A stretch of DNA of 64,000 bases from Craterostigma plantagineum (Eukaryota > Streptophyta > Magnoliopsida > Lamiales > Linderniaceae): assembly GCA_027422505.1 (NCBI GenBank), contig JAPQWV010000002.1:29242501-29306500 (forward strand), in the 5' to 3' direction. Shown here piece after piece: positions 50,630-61,632 of the stretch. The position numbers and the translations under genes were made by a program. Below the pieces are notes generated by a model that was not told the origin of the DNA, ran no database searches, and worked only from the letters and a program-made list of their open reading frames with translations. Within the stretch, counting starts at the first letter, position 1; the number at the start of each line of letters is the position of its first letter.

Positions 50630-52150
50630 TGTGTTTTTTTTTTTGGGTATGGATAGAATTCCATTACCACAAGGTCCACATTACATCCTTTGTTTATCAA
50701 ATAACAGAAACCAACTCAAACCACATTTAGCAACAGCCGTTCCCTACTCGATAACTTCTCTAAACCGTAACTGAGTAGCTGCGCCTTAACACTTCTTTTC
50801 AGCATGTCAAACACCACCCCAACCGAGCAGCTTCCCCTCCCATGTACCCGAGCATTACGTTGCTTCCATATCAAATACACCAAAGTAGCATAAGCCGCAG
50901 CTTGGACCTTGACATATCTACTCTTCCTTTTGCTCAATCGGATAAGTGACCTCTTCCATCCATCCCCAGCTGCAGGTGTTGCCAATCCCATCCACAAGCT
51001 CAGGTTCACGAGTAGATCCTTGGTATAAGCGCATTCAAAGAATAAATGCCTATGGGATTCAGCCTTTAGCTCACATAGTACACAGCAGCCATCCACTATG
51101 ATCACTCCCCAACTATCCAAACGATCTCTAGTCAATAGTTTGCCATGTAGAACTAGCCACGTGATAAATGAATGTTTCGGTAGGGACCACCGATTCCACA
51201 CAGCACAAGCATAGACAAACTTCTCCCTTACACCCTTGATCCACCTATAACCCGAGAGGATAGAGTAGCATCCATCTGGACTGCCTAGCCACCTCCCTCT
51301 ACATACCCAGCTTTGAACATATCCCGAATTTTGATCAGATATCTCCATGGCCAACTGCTATCACCCACTCGAATATATGCCCAAAAATCCTGTCCCTTCA
51401 GGTAGACATTATGCATCCATTTGATCCAAAGATTGTCCTTCTTGCTTGCAATATCCCATATCATTTTCCCAAGACAAGCATAATTCCAAGCTCCACAATC
51501 TTTGATATTAAGTCCTCCCCATTTCTTCTCGAGGCAGACAACATCCCAAGCCACCAAAGCCCGAACTTTGCCTCCCACACCTTTGCCCCATAGAAACTCC
51601 CTACACACTTGAACCACTCTCTTGACAATACTTCGAGGGAGAAGAAAAATGGCCCCCCAGTAGCTATGCATACCAAGGAGTATGGAGTTTATAAAGCAAC
51701 AGCGGCCAGCATAAGATAGATTCCTGGATGACCAACAAGTAATCCGTTTGGTGAGTCTCTCAACCAGGAATTCACAATCCACCCTATTCCATTTGGTAGG
51801 AGAGATAGGCATTCCAAGGTATTTCATAGGAAATCTGCCCTCAGAGAAACCAATCCTAGCCAATAACTCCACCTTCAGAGCCTCAGAATCCCTGCCACCA
51901 TCATACTCGATTTCATAGGATTTGCCCCAAGCCCAGAAGTTTGAGAAAAATCCTCCAATGTCTGGTGGATCAACTCCACAGATTTAGCATGAGCCTTGCA
52001 TATAATCAGCAGATCATCCGCAAAGCATAAGTTCACCAACTTCAGCTGCTTGCACATAGGATGAAACTTGAACTCATCATGCCCCGTAGCAAGACTCAAG
52101 CTTCGTGTAAGATACTCCCTATTAAGGGGAACTATGTGTAATAAAGGGAC
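50630..52150 (-). mobile_element. 5'-truncated, degenerate LINE (L1-type) fragment
   Basis: On the minus strand, fragments of a LINE reverse transcriptase are readable: FADDLLIICKAH (catalytic FADD) near 52030, then KYLGMPISPT, GRCCFINSILLGM and EKKWGGLNIKD (51872-51285), and a zinc-binding RT-associated domain (WNRWSLPKHSFITWLVLHGK, CVLCELKAESHRHLFFEC; 51354-50716). The frames are broken at least twice. A poly-T run at about 50636-50644 is the poly(A) end of the element, so insertion was 3'-end first. The 5' part of the RT and the endonuclease are missing. No clear target duplication was found. Confidence 0.85.
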
Positions 52151-52466
52151 GACACATTACCCGAGTACTTGAAATTAAACATCACATGTGATTGTGATGT
52201 GTGTTAGAGATTGAGACCAAAGGCACTAGCGCTTGACGCTAACTGACGATGTCCGAGGTTGCAAATATCAGTCAAACTCGATATCTCTTTACTTATATGG
52301 TTTCAGTTTGTATTGCAATTTGCATGGCTTAATCCACGTCTGCGTCTACTCATCTTATGGGCTTAAAAGCCCACTAACATCACGACAGCCCAACTATAAA
52401 GCCCACTATCATCTCTGCAACGACAGCTTCACTTTGCTCACTCTTACTCTTACATCTGAGAGGTCT
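52151..52466. other. Spacer between the LINE fragment and the second copia element
   Basis: About 320 bp with no recognised gene or repeat. It ends in the GTAAT target duplication of the copia element. Confidence 0.5.
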
Positions 52467-52471
52467 GTAAT

Positions 52472-52903
52472 TATTAAACTCAAGTTCAAGCATCGTCCAT
52501 TGATAGAGTGTTGAGTTAAGTCGCGGCTGATCTGTTAAGAGATAAGTAAAAAGGCGCGCAACATCAAAAGCGGTGTTATTATTTGATCGCCAGCACCAGC
52601 GACGACTTCTCCTTAGGACGAGTTTTCATAAATAAGGCGCGAAGTTGCGTGGAATATCATCCAATTCTCTTTTAATTAAAACACACGCAGTTGCCGTGAG
52701 TGTTTTCTTCTTCTTCGATCATCTTTTCGATTAGATTGTTTTCTGATGTAATTCATCGGTGAGATAGAGCTCACTGTATCTTGTAACTCATCAGCATCAA
52801 TAAGATTGGATTACAGTGTCGTGGATGTAGGATTACTTGAATCCGAACCACGTTAATCGATCGTGTCCTTTAATTCTGTTTTCGTGTTCTACAAATTCTG
52901 ATA
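52472..52903 (+). repeat. 5' LTR of the second copia element
   Basis: Starts TATTAAACTC, ends AAATTCTGATA, with the 3-base inverted end TAT...ATA. Preceded by GTAAT at 52467-52471. Confidence 0.93.
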
Positions 52904-52915
52904 TGGTATCAGAGC
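52904..52915 (+). other. Primer binding site (initiator Met-tRNA)
   Basis: TGGTATCAGAGC begins immediately after the 5' LTR with no spacer base. Confidence 0.92.
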
Positions 52916-52980
52916 TATCTTCATAATCAGCGCACGTTGAAGGTGATTTTCGCATCAGGAAATTGAAATCTTGAACCAGA

Positions 52981-55900
52981 ATGAGCTCGGAAGTTCCAAA
53001 TACCAGTTACACTACGCCCATGGTTTCATCCACCAATGATCCTTATTTTTTGAGCTCGACTGACACGTCAGGGCAGCTCCTCGTCCATGAGCAGCTGAAT
53101 GGAGATAATTACATGACTTGGAGCCGTGCCATGATCATTGCGCTTATTGGGCGAAACAAGGAAGGATTTGTAAATGGTGACATCAAGGCACCGGCGGCAA
53201 CTGATCAAGATAAGGTTAGTTCGTGGAAAAGAAACAACAATATTGTCATTTCTTGGATCTTGAATGCCGTGTCGAAGGAGATATCGGCTAGTATACTCTA
53301 TAGCTCGACGGCCCGAGAAGTGTGGGTTGATCTTCAAGAAAGATTCGGGCAGACAAATAAGCCACGAATTCTGCAGTTGAAGAGGGAATTGGCTAATCTT
53401 GCTCAAGGCTCTAGCAATATAGCTGCTTATTTTACCAGGTTAAAGACCCTTTGGGACGAACTGTCTAGCTATCGCCCGCCTTGTCAATGTCTTTGTGGTG
53501 GTATTAACCCTATTAAGATACACCTGGAGGAAGAATATGTACTCACGTTTTTAATGGGACTGAATGACTCCTATGCGCAAGTTCGAGGGCATATATTACT
53601 TATGGATCCTTTCCCCACCATCAACAAGGTGTTCTCCTTGCTCATACAGGAAGAGAAGCAGAGAACTATGGCTTTAGGACCACCCAGATCGAGTGATGAT
53701 CACACTAACAACCTTGCCATGATGGCAGCCAAGGGAGATCATGAGGCTGCAAGGAAGGGATTTGGCTGGCAGAAAAAGGAGGCAGCTAAAGCAGTGTGTA
53801 CCCATTGTCACAAAAGAGGACATACAATCGATAGCTGCTATCAGTTACACGGTTATCCGCCAGGTTATAGACAGGGTCCGCGCTTCAAGGGAGCAAGAGC
53901 TAACCAAGCACTAGTCGAGACTGGTCATAGACAGATGCAGCCACCATACCAGTCAGGGCACTCAGTGGCAGGGGAGGCAATGGTGCAACTGAATTTAACA
54001 CCCTTTCAATTACAGAGCCTAAGAACCATGATCAACCAGTCAGCTGACAGCATTCAATCAGAGGGCATTGAACAGAAGCAATCAAATGAGAAGCTCCCAG
54101 GTTTGTGCCTCTCATTTAATCTGCCTGAATATTTTAGCACAGAATATTGGCTTGTTGATTCCGGAGCGACTAGGCACGTGTGTGGGAGTTTGGATATGCT
54201 ATATGACTTACATGAAATCAAGGAATCAAAGGTTATACTCCCAGACAACACGGTCATTAGGGTGAATAAAGCTGGAACCTTTAGACTTAATCAGTTAATT
54301 ACTTTGACTGATATATTATATGTTCCATGTTTTCATTTTAATCTCATTTCAGTAAGCTTCTTAGCAACTAACAGTGCTTGCAAGTTCAGTTTTGAATCTG
54401 ACAGCTTCCAGATACAGGGACCTACACACCGAGTGATTGGCAAGGGTAGATTGCTAGCTGGACTTTATGTCATAAGAGCTGAACAAAGAACTGGTTTACG
54501 AGATCATACTGTTTTTCTTAATAATGTGCCGAGTGATGTCTGGCATAAAAGGCTTGGGCATCCCTCTGATAGGATACTTAGAATCCTTAAAAGTACTATG
54601 AAAGATAGTTGTGAGGTTTATGCATCTTCTTCATGTAAAATCTGCCCCATGGCCAAGCAGAAAAAGAATCCATTTCCTAATAATGGTAGAATGACTTGTG
54701 CTGCTTTTGATCTTATTCACTGTGATATATGGGGTCCTTTTCACATACCATCACACCTAGGACATCAACATTTTATCACCATAGTAGATGATCACACACG
54801 TTTCACTTGGTTATTCATGATAAAGCAAAAATCTGAGGCTAACTCAGTTCTCACTTACTTCTTGGCATTGGTCGAAACCCAATTCAAAAGCAAGGTAAAA
54901 ACAGTGAGAACTGATAATGCCAAGGAATTTAATCTTTCTAGCTTGTTTAGGGCCAAAGGTATAATTCACCATTTGTCATGCGTGCAAACACCACAGCAAA
55001 ACTCGGTGGTGGAAAGAAAACACCAACATCTTTTAAATGTGGCTCGTGCTTTGTATTTTCAATCTTGTGTGCCTATTGAATTGTGGTCTGAATGTGTGTT
55101 GACTGCTACATACTTGATAAATAGAACACCATCTGTTAAGTTAAATGGTAAGAGTCCCTTTGAGCTGCTATATCAGAGGATTTTTGATTATGGTATGCTT
55201 CGAAGCTTTGGATGTTTGTGCTATGCTGCAACACTCACGGCGGGTAGAAAGAAATTTGACCCACGGGCACGGCAATGTGTTTTTCTGGGCTATCCAAACG
55301 GGATCAAGGGGTACAAGCTCATGGATCTATCAACAAGAGAGATGTTTGTTTCAAGGGATGTCAACTTCAAGTAGGATGAGTATCCTTTCAAGGTTCATGA
55401 GCCTGTTTTAAATCAGGTTGATCCCTTTGCTGGTCAGGTCTTGCCTAGGCCTTGCACCAATGTTTCTGAGCCAGAGAAGGTAGTACAACAGCCTGAAGGT
55501 ATAGCCGATGGAGACATGTTGGCTGATGATGAACCTCTGCCAGCAGATAATGCTATGTTGGCTGATGATGAACTCTTGCCAGCATATGATGCTGCACTCG
55601 AAGGTAATGCCTCACAACAAGTAGAGGACCATACAGAGAGCTCCCACCAAGTACCAGAGGGATACACAAGGTCAGGAAGGGAGTCAAGGAAGCCAGCATA
55701 CCTGCAAGATTATCACTGTAATGCATGGAGCAGCAAGAAGACTCTGTACCCGCTGTCTCAGCACTTGTCCTATCAGAACTGCTCAAAACAACTTCAGACA
55801 TACATCAGCAATGTATCTATGGCAGAGGAGCCCAAGAGTTTCTCACAGGCAGTCAAGTCACAGAATTGGGTAAAGGCCATGAATGATGAGCTAGCAGCAC

Positions 55901-57417
55901 TAGAGGAAAACCAGACCTGGTCTGTAGTACCTCTGCCCCCAGGTAAGCAAACTGTTGGTAACAGGTGGGTGTATAAATTGAAGTATAACGCAGCGGGTCA
56001 AGTAGAAAGATATAAAGCCCGCTTAGTAGCGAAGGGCTATGATCAAAAGGAGGGTGTTGACTACATAGATACGTTTGCACCAGTGGCAAAACCGAGCACT
56101 ATTAAGATTATAATCTCCTTGGCAGCTAAGCTTCGATGGCAGCTTGTACATTTGGATGTAAGTAATGCCTTCTTAAACGGGGAACTAGCTGAGGAGGTGT
56201 ATATGGACCTTCCCCAAGGTCTCAGCAAAGCTTATGGACACATCAGTTCAGGGAAGCTTGTATGCAAGTTACACAGATCAATCTACGGACTGAAGCAGTC
56301 GTCACGGGAATGGAACAAAAGGTTCACAGAAGCTGTGAAAGGCTTTGGATTCTTACAGACGGAATCCGATCATACCCTGTTCCTAAAGGGTTCAGGTGAT
56401 CAAATCCTTGTGCTATTGGTCTACGTAGATGATATAATTTTGGCCGGAGCGATTCCAGATTTGATACAAGAGGCAAAGCAGTTTCTCAGTCATTGTTTCA
56501 AGGTGAAGGATTTGGGTGAGCTTAGACTCTTTCTGGGCATAGAGATAGCTCGAAATACTGAAGGAGTCTACATGTCCCAGAGACACTATGCTCTGCAGTT
56601 GCTAGAAGAAACAGGGTACATTGATTCGAAACCATTATCTACACCCATGAATCCTAGTCAAAAGCTTGCAGCCAATGATGGGGAGCTGCTCTCTAATCCC
56701 TTTCAATATCGCAGGCTGATCGGCAGGTTGCTGTATTTAACATTCACCCGGCCAGATATCTGTTTTGCAGTCCAAATATTAAGTCAATACATGGCGGCAC
56801 CACGTACAGGACACTTAATGGCTGCGCATCACTTACTAAGATACTTGAAAAATTCTCCAGGGCAAGGTATTTTCATGGCAGCTGAGGAGAATTACAACCT
56901 GACAGCCTTCACAGATGCCGACTGGGGGGCTTGTCGGGACACGAGGAAGTCCATCACTGGTTTCTGCACTTTCCTCGGCAGCTCTTTAATTACATGGAAA
57001 GCCAAAAAGCAGGCCACCGTGTCACGCTTTTCAACAGAGGCCGAGTATAGAGCGTTGGCTTCAACCGTGGCAGAACTGCTATGGATCAAAGGCTTACTGA
57101 CGGAATTACATCTCGACAAAGGCCAATTACCAGTTGTGTATTGCGACAACCAGTCCGCCTTAAAGCTAGCCCTGAACCCAAGGTTCCATGAACGCTCCAA
57201 ACACATAGAAATTGATGTTCATTTTGTTCGGCATCACATTTCAAAGGGCGAACTCAAGGTGCTTCCTGTGCGGTCCGAACATCAACTCGCCGACATGTTT
57301 ACCAAATCCCTCACTGGCCCGTTATTGCAACAGCTCATGGCCAAGATGTCTGTAAGGAATCTCTTCCATCCATCTTGTGGGGGGCTATTAAACTCAAGTT
57401 CAAGCATCGTCCATTGA
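52981..57417 (+). pseudogene. Copia Gag-Pol polyprotein interrupted by one in-frame TAG
   Basis: Seen: the frame is open from 52981 to a TAG at 55372-55374, and the same frame resumes without any shift to 57417. Gag carries a CCHC knuckle [14 protein letters not shown] (from residue 273) followed by LHGYPPGY. Protease has VDSGATRH (Asp about 393). Integrase shows [25 protein letters not shown] and [10 protein letters not shown]. After the stop come reverse transcriptase (LDVSNAFLNGEL, YVDDIILAG) and RNase H (DADWGA, STEAEYRALA, LADMFTKSL). Known: copia elements normally translate one polyprotein, so the stop between integrase and reverse transcriptase should silence Pol unless read through. 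No other break was seen. The frame runs a little into the 3' LTR. Confidence 0.9.
57374..57385 (+). other. Polypurine tract of the second copia element
   Basis: TTGTGGGGGGC immediately before the 3' LTR; a short G-rich tract in the expected place. Confidence 0.7.
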
Positions 57418-57818
57418 TAGAGTGTTGAGTTAAGTCGCGGCTGATCTGTTAAGAGATAAGTAAAAAGGCGCGCAACATCAAAAGCGGTGTTATTATTTTA
57501 TCGCCAGCACCAGCGACGACTTCTCCTTAGGACGAGTTTTCATAAATAAGGCGCGAAGTTGCGTGGAATATCATCCAATTCTCTTTTAATTAAAACACAC
57601 GCAGTTGCCGTGAGTGTTTTCTTCTTCTTCGATCATCTTTTCGATTAGATTGTTTTTCTGATGTAATTCATCGGTGAGATAGAGCTCACTGTATCTTGTA
57701 ACTCATCAGCATCAATAAGATTGGATTACAGTGTCGTGGATGTAGGATTACTTGAATCCGAACCACGTTAATCGATCGTGTCCTTTAATTCTGTTTTCGT
57801 GTTCTACAAATTCTGATA
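57386..57818 (+). repeat. 3' LTR of the second copia element
   Basis: 433 bp; same ends as the 5' LTR, followed by the GTAAT duplication at 57819-57823. Confidence 0.93.
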
Positions 57819-57823
57819 GTAAT

Positions 57824-58407
57824 GATAATTGGCTGTCTGTAATGTAATCATTGTTGAATAAATGTCGATCATAGCATGATGAGGAAAGTATAGTTATAAG
57901 TGAAGAAGATCAATCAGCATGATTAGCCATGTGCAGAAATGATAGAGAAACTGTTTATTTAATTTGTGCGATGATCGCGCATCGCAGATAGCGCAACAGT
58001 TTTGATCTACTGTGTGAATATTGGCGGCGTGAACAAAGGCGAAAGCCATGCCATGTTCTTATATTTTTTTTTTTACTTACCGATCTTGAGATTCGATCGA
58101 TTGTCACATTTTTATTACTTTTCCTTGCACCTCAGATTTTATAATTATAAACTAATTGTATAACAAACCCTTCCAAAATATATGACATAACAACCCTATT
58201 CCTTCCTTTTGCCGGGCTTTGGTTTCAAATTCAAATCAAGAAACCAAGTCCGCCACAGACCCTTGTACATTGCCTCAGCTTCATGTGCATATATATTTAT
58301 AATGCACGTTTCTATCACAACCTAACATATACTATAATGTATGTATCAACAAGAATATTTCACTCTTGTAATAATTCTTTATAATATTTCGCTACCCTTA
58401 TATTTTA
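57824..58407. other. Intergenic region downstream of the polygalacturonase gene
   Basis: About 580 bp of AT-rich DNA holding the 3' UTR of the minus-strand polygalacturonase gene. No coding sequence recognised. Confidence 0.5.
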
Positions 58408-59537
58408 TTATATGCATGTCGAGGGCTTTACACCACCAACGTTATCACAAGAAGCAGTCGCAGGTTGATCTCCAAAGCTGAGACTGATTTGATCCAACGT
58501 AATACCACTGCACGGATTCTTCTTACTGCAATCCAAATTCACGGCGAGCTTCGTCGCCGACGTACCGTGTATATCTTGGTAAATGACATCGCTTATTTTG
58601 ACGCCCGACGCCTAATTAATTTTAAATCAAAAGGTCATTAAAAAAGAATCCCGTTTCGATCGAAATCATGTGATCGATGAGTATTCTTTATTACCTGCGT
58701 AGGGCAATTTCTGCCGTCGGGGCAATAGTTTTGGTCGATGATGATTGGATTATGGACATTAACCATTACGATGTGCTGGAAAAGAACGTCCTTAACGAAC
58801 CCATTGCTCGGCCTCGCCCATGTCTTAACCCTAACGCCGTTCTGAGTCCCTGTGATCGTAGCAGATTTAACCGTCACGTTTTGAACTCCCGCCTCGTTCA
58901 AGTCCCGCCCGAGGCTTCCAATGCTGCGTTCGAAATATTCGTATATATTACTTCATTAATAATAATAGAGATCCTTAAATAAATTAGGATTTTCTCGTAA
59001 AAAATCAAGAAAATATAACATGAAGCATAGGATTTTAGATGAATTAGAATCAGACCTAAAGGTCATGGGTAAAGTCCTCATGACCGCCCACTAATGAAAA
59101 TTGCACTAAGGCTAAATCAGAAAAGAAATCAGCCTACACGTACCGGAAATAAAATATATAAAATTAAAATATAATAAAATCCTTTAAAGCTTAAGTTTTT
59201 AGGTGAAGTGGTCATTCAGCAGTACCTAATTCCATGGCCGGGCCCACACGACAAGTTTTCGATCCACAAGTTAGACGATCCCGGGCCTATGGAGATGCAG
59301 TCATCTCCAGTCCCTATTCTTGAGCTCATAAACGCAACGCCCGAAGATTGCTCGATGTGAATCCCATCAGTGTTGGGACTATTCCCGGGAGCCGTAATAA
59401 TCGTATTTACGAGTCGCACGTTTTGACAACCGTATATGAGAATGTGGAACATCTTGCTATTCAGCGACGATAGTCCGTTCACGACTATGTTCTTCGAGTT
59501 GTAAAACGCCAGCGACTGCAAATATCCAGCAATTGCG

Positions 59538-59584
<47 letters not shown>

Positions 59585-60071
59585 GGAAATACATAAACTA
59601 TATTATTAAACCCTAATAATAACCTACCGTAGCTCCTTGAGGACAATTCTTGCCACTTTTTCGACAAGCCCAAAAACTCTTGCCCTGACCGTCGAGGGTC
59701 CCGCCGTAGATCGAAACACCGTCGACTCTTTCGAAGCTTATCCACATTCCGTTATTACCTAAATAGTTGTAATTAGAAGGGGCGATTAAGGTACCATCTA
59801 TGCGAAAAGTTACTGCACTGTTCTTGCAAGATTGCCCGAGAAAGCGCACGCTGCTCTTCAAAGCGTATCGCCCTTTTGGGACGTAGATTGTCGTGGGGCC
59901 CGCGTTCGAGCACGCCGAGGCCCACGTGGAAAGAAAGGCCTTCGAGCAATCTGATTTGCCGTCGTTTTTTGCGCCAAAGGACTGAACGTTGTATGTGGGA
60001 GAAGCTGATGAAGATGGTGAGGTGAATATGAAGAAGATGATGACTGTTAGTGTGAGGATGAGTTGAGACAT
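58408..60071 (-). CDS. Secreted polygalacturonase (GH28)
   Basis: Seen: four exons, 60071-59628, 59515-59226, 58923-58695 and 58611-58408, in phase, 388 residues. The N-terminus is a signal peptide (LILTLTVIIFFIFTSPSSSA), followed directly by the mature start YNVQSFGAKNDGKSD without a long propeptide. The four GH28 signatures are present: SPNTDGIHI, GTGDDCISIG, CGPGHGI and the substrate-binding GVRVKTW (RVK, where RIK is the more common form). C-terminal Cys pairs (YCPDGRNC, DCSKKNPC, SCDNV) match the family. Known: it hydrolyses alpha-1,4 bonds in homogalacturonan in the cell wall; members without a propeptide are often pollen- or anther-expressed, which is inference here. A TA microsatellite sits in intron 1 and a TATA box at 60168-60175. 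Confidence 0.95.
59541..59583. repeat. (TA)n microsatellite in polygalacturonase intron 1
   Basis: About 21 uninterrupted TA units, close to the acceptor of exon 2 (59515); a likely length-polymorphic site. Confidence 0.9.
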
Positions 60072-60167
60072 GATTTGTTATAATTTATTTTGTAAGGAGA
60101 ATGTTGAGGTGTTTTTTATTATTATGTTGTGATTAGTTTTGTGTTTGATATGTGTGTAGTTTGATGG

Positions 60168-60175
60168 TATTTATA
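60168..60175 (-). promoter_or_regulatory. TATA box of the polygalacturonase gene
   Basis: On the minus strand the sequence is TATAAATA, about 97 bases upstream of the start codon at 60071. Confidence 0.65.
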
Positions 60176-60487
60176 GCAGAGGGTTTTTATATTGGCTAAT
60201 TATCATTTTGCATGTGGATATGTGTGTCTCACTCTCAGTATAGTATCATAAGAAAAGCTGGTTGCCGAATTGATTTATTTGTTTGTATTAATAAATTATA
60301 TTTTGGTCAATCGTTAACGGTAAGAAGCATTATGCTTTTTAACCAACGAAAACTGTTTATTGGCGTAATTAAATGGGCATCGTTGAACCTAATTTAATAT
60401 TATTTAACGAGGCTTATTTTTATAGTCTTCAATTTGTTAAGAATTTCTAAGATAGATTGTAAATTGTTTGAAATCACAAAATATGTT

Positions 60488-61618
60488 TGTTAGGATCGGT
60501 TTACACGTTTAGAGGGGGGAGGGTGAATAAACGCTTGAGGCCTTTTTGGTAGTTAACCGGTTAGGGCTAATACCAGTACTTGATTTTTCTCTGTGTGTTA
60601 TTTGCGGAAGCTTGAAGATCGGTTATGAATTAAAGCTGGTTAACAGTGTGAAGTGTTAGTGAGTGTGTGAACAAGGATACCAGTTTGTTTCTGGAAGTTC
60701 GGAGTTAAATCTCCTACGTCTCCCCTTCTTCCTCGCGAGGAAGGTTCACTAGACTTCAGTTATACACTCATAGTACAACCTACCCGGCTGGCCTCAGCCT
60801 TATCTAGTGAATCCCTAGGCAGTCGTAAGATACAATCCACCTACTTCAACAGCTTTTTACAGTCCGTCGAAAAAACAATAACTCACTTACTTAACCTAAC
60901 CGGTTATCGTACAGTGAGGACAACACTTTCTAATTACTTGCTTTGTTTTTGAATCTTGTCTATTTGATTTCTCGTGGTTGTGTTGTTATCTTCTTCAGTG
61001 TTTCTTCTATGATATATATACTTGTTCGTTGATGAAGAAGACCGTTGTGAAATGGCTCCAAGTGCTGGACTGTGCATTAAATGCATTTTACCCAAAATGG
61101 GTACTGTCCGGTCTTGGCTGCAGTTCATACTGTCCCATTTGCTTTTTCCATTTTAAGCTTGGCTTGACTTCGACATGGCTCCTCATGGCAGCCTTGCATT
61201 AAAAGTTTCATCAGAGATTTTCATTATCCCGCCTTGAGTAAACTTGAATCTTTGCACACGTGGCACGTTTGGTAGAAGAACTCCGGTCTTGGCACTTATC
61301 GGTCCAATATTTGAGTTCTGGTATTTGCTCATGGCAGGTCCGGTATATATATTTCGGTTTTAGGCACGTTTGTAATCTTGTACCTAATATCCAGTCTTAT
61401 GTCCTTCTAATTAATATCCGGTCTTTTGCACACATGCGATCTGCTGACTGGCATCCGGCCTTTTAGTCTTCTTCTAACCGGTATACTTAATCACGTTTGG
61501 ACAATTTCCTTCTGACTGATATCCGGTCTTTTAGTCTTCTTCTAACCGGTATACTTAATCAAGTTTGGACAATCACCAAAACTGTTTAATCTGAATTCTT
61601 GATTCACGATTTCCAACA
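60488..61618 (-). repeat. 3' LTR of a third, Sirevirus-like copia element
   Basis: On the minus strand this 1131-bp segment begins TGTTGGAAATCGTG and ends CGATCCTAACA, the usual TG...CA form. It is preceded by a polypurine tract. It is rich in CCGG-containing short palindromes and includes a tandem duplication of about 67 bp at 61452-61576. The second LTR and the primer site lie outside the window, so the left flank 60483-60487 (ATGTT) is only the expected target copy. Confidence 0.75.
61452..61576. repeat. Tandem duplication inside the third element's LTR
   Basis: Two units with a period of about 67-68 bp share 'ttttagtcttcttctaaccg', 'gtatacttaatca' and 'gtttggacaat'. Confidence 0.85.
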
Positions 61619-61632
61619 ATTTCCCCCTTTTT
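61619..61632 (-). other. Polypurine tract of the third element
   Basis: On the minus strand AAAAAGGGGGAAAT stands directly before the LTR start TGTTGG. A similar GTCAAAAAGGGGGAAG occurs near 62035-62052. Confidence 0.8.

Larger units (their letters stand above)
52472..57818 (+). mobile_element. Full-length Ty1/copia retrotransposon with TA...TA LTR ends, 5347 bp
   Basis: LTRs are at 52472-52903 (432 bp) and 57386-57818 (433 bp). They differ by eye at one substitution (ATTTGATCG versus ATTTTATCG) and one base in a T run, so insertion is recent. Both LTRs start TATTAAACTC and end AATTCTGATA, not the usual TG...CA. The boundary is fixed by a perfect 5-bp duplication GTAAT (52467-52471 and 57819-57823), by the primer site directly after the 5' LTR and by the purine tract before the 3' LTR. 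The polyprotein frame holds one internal stop. Confidence 0.93.
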
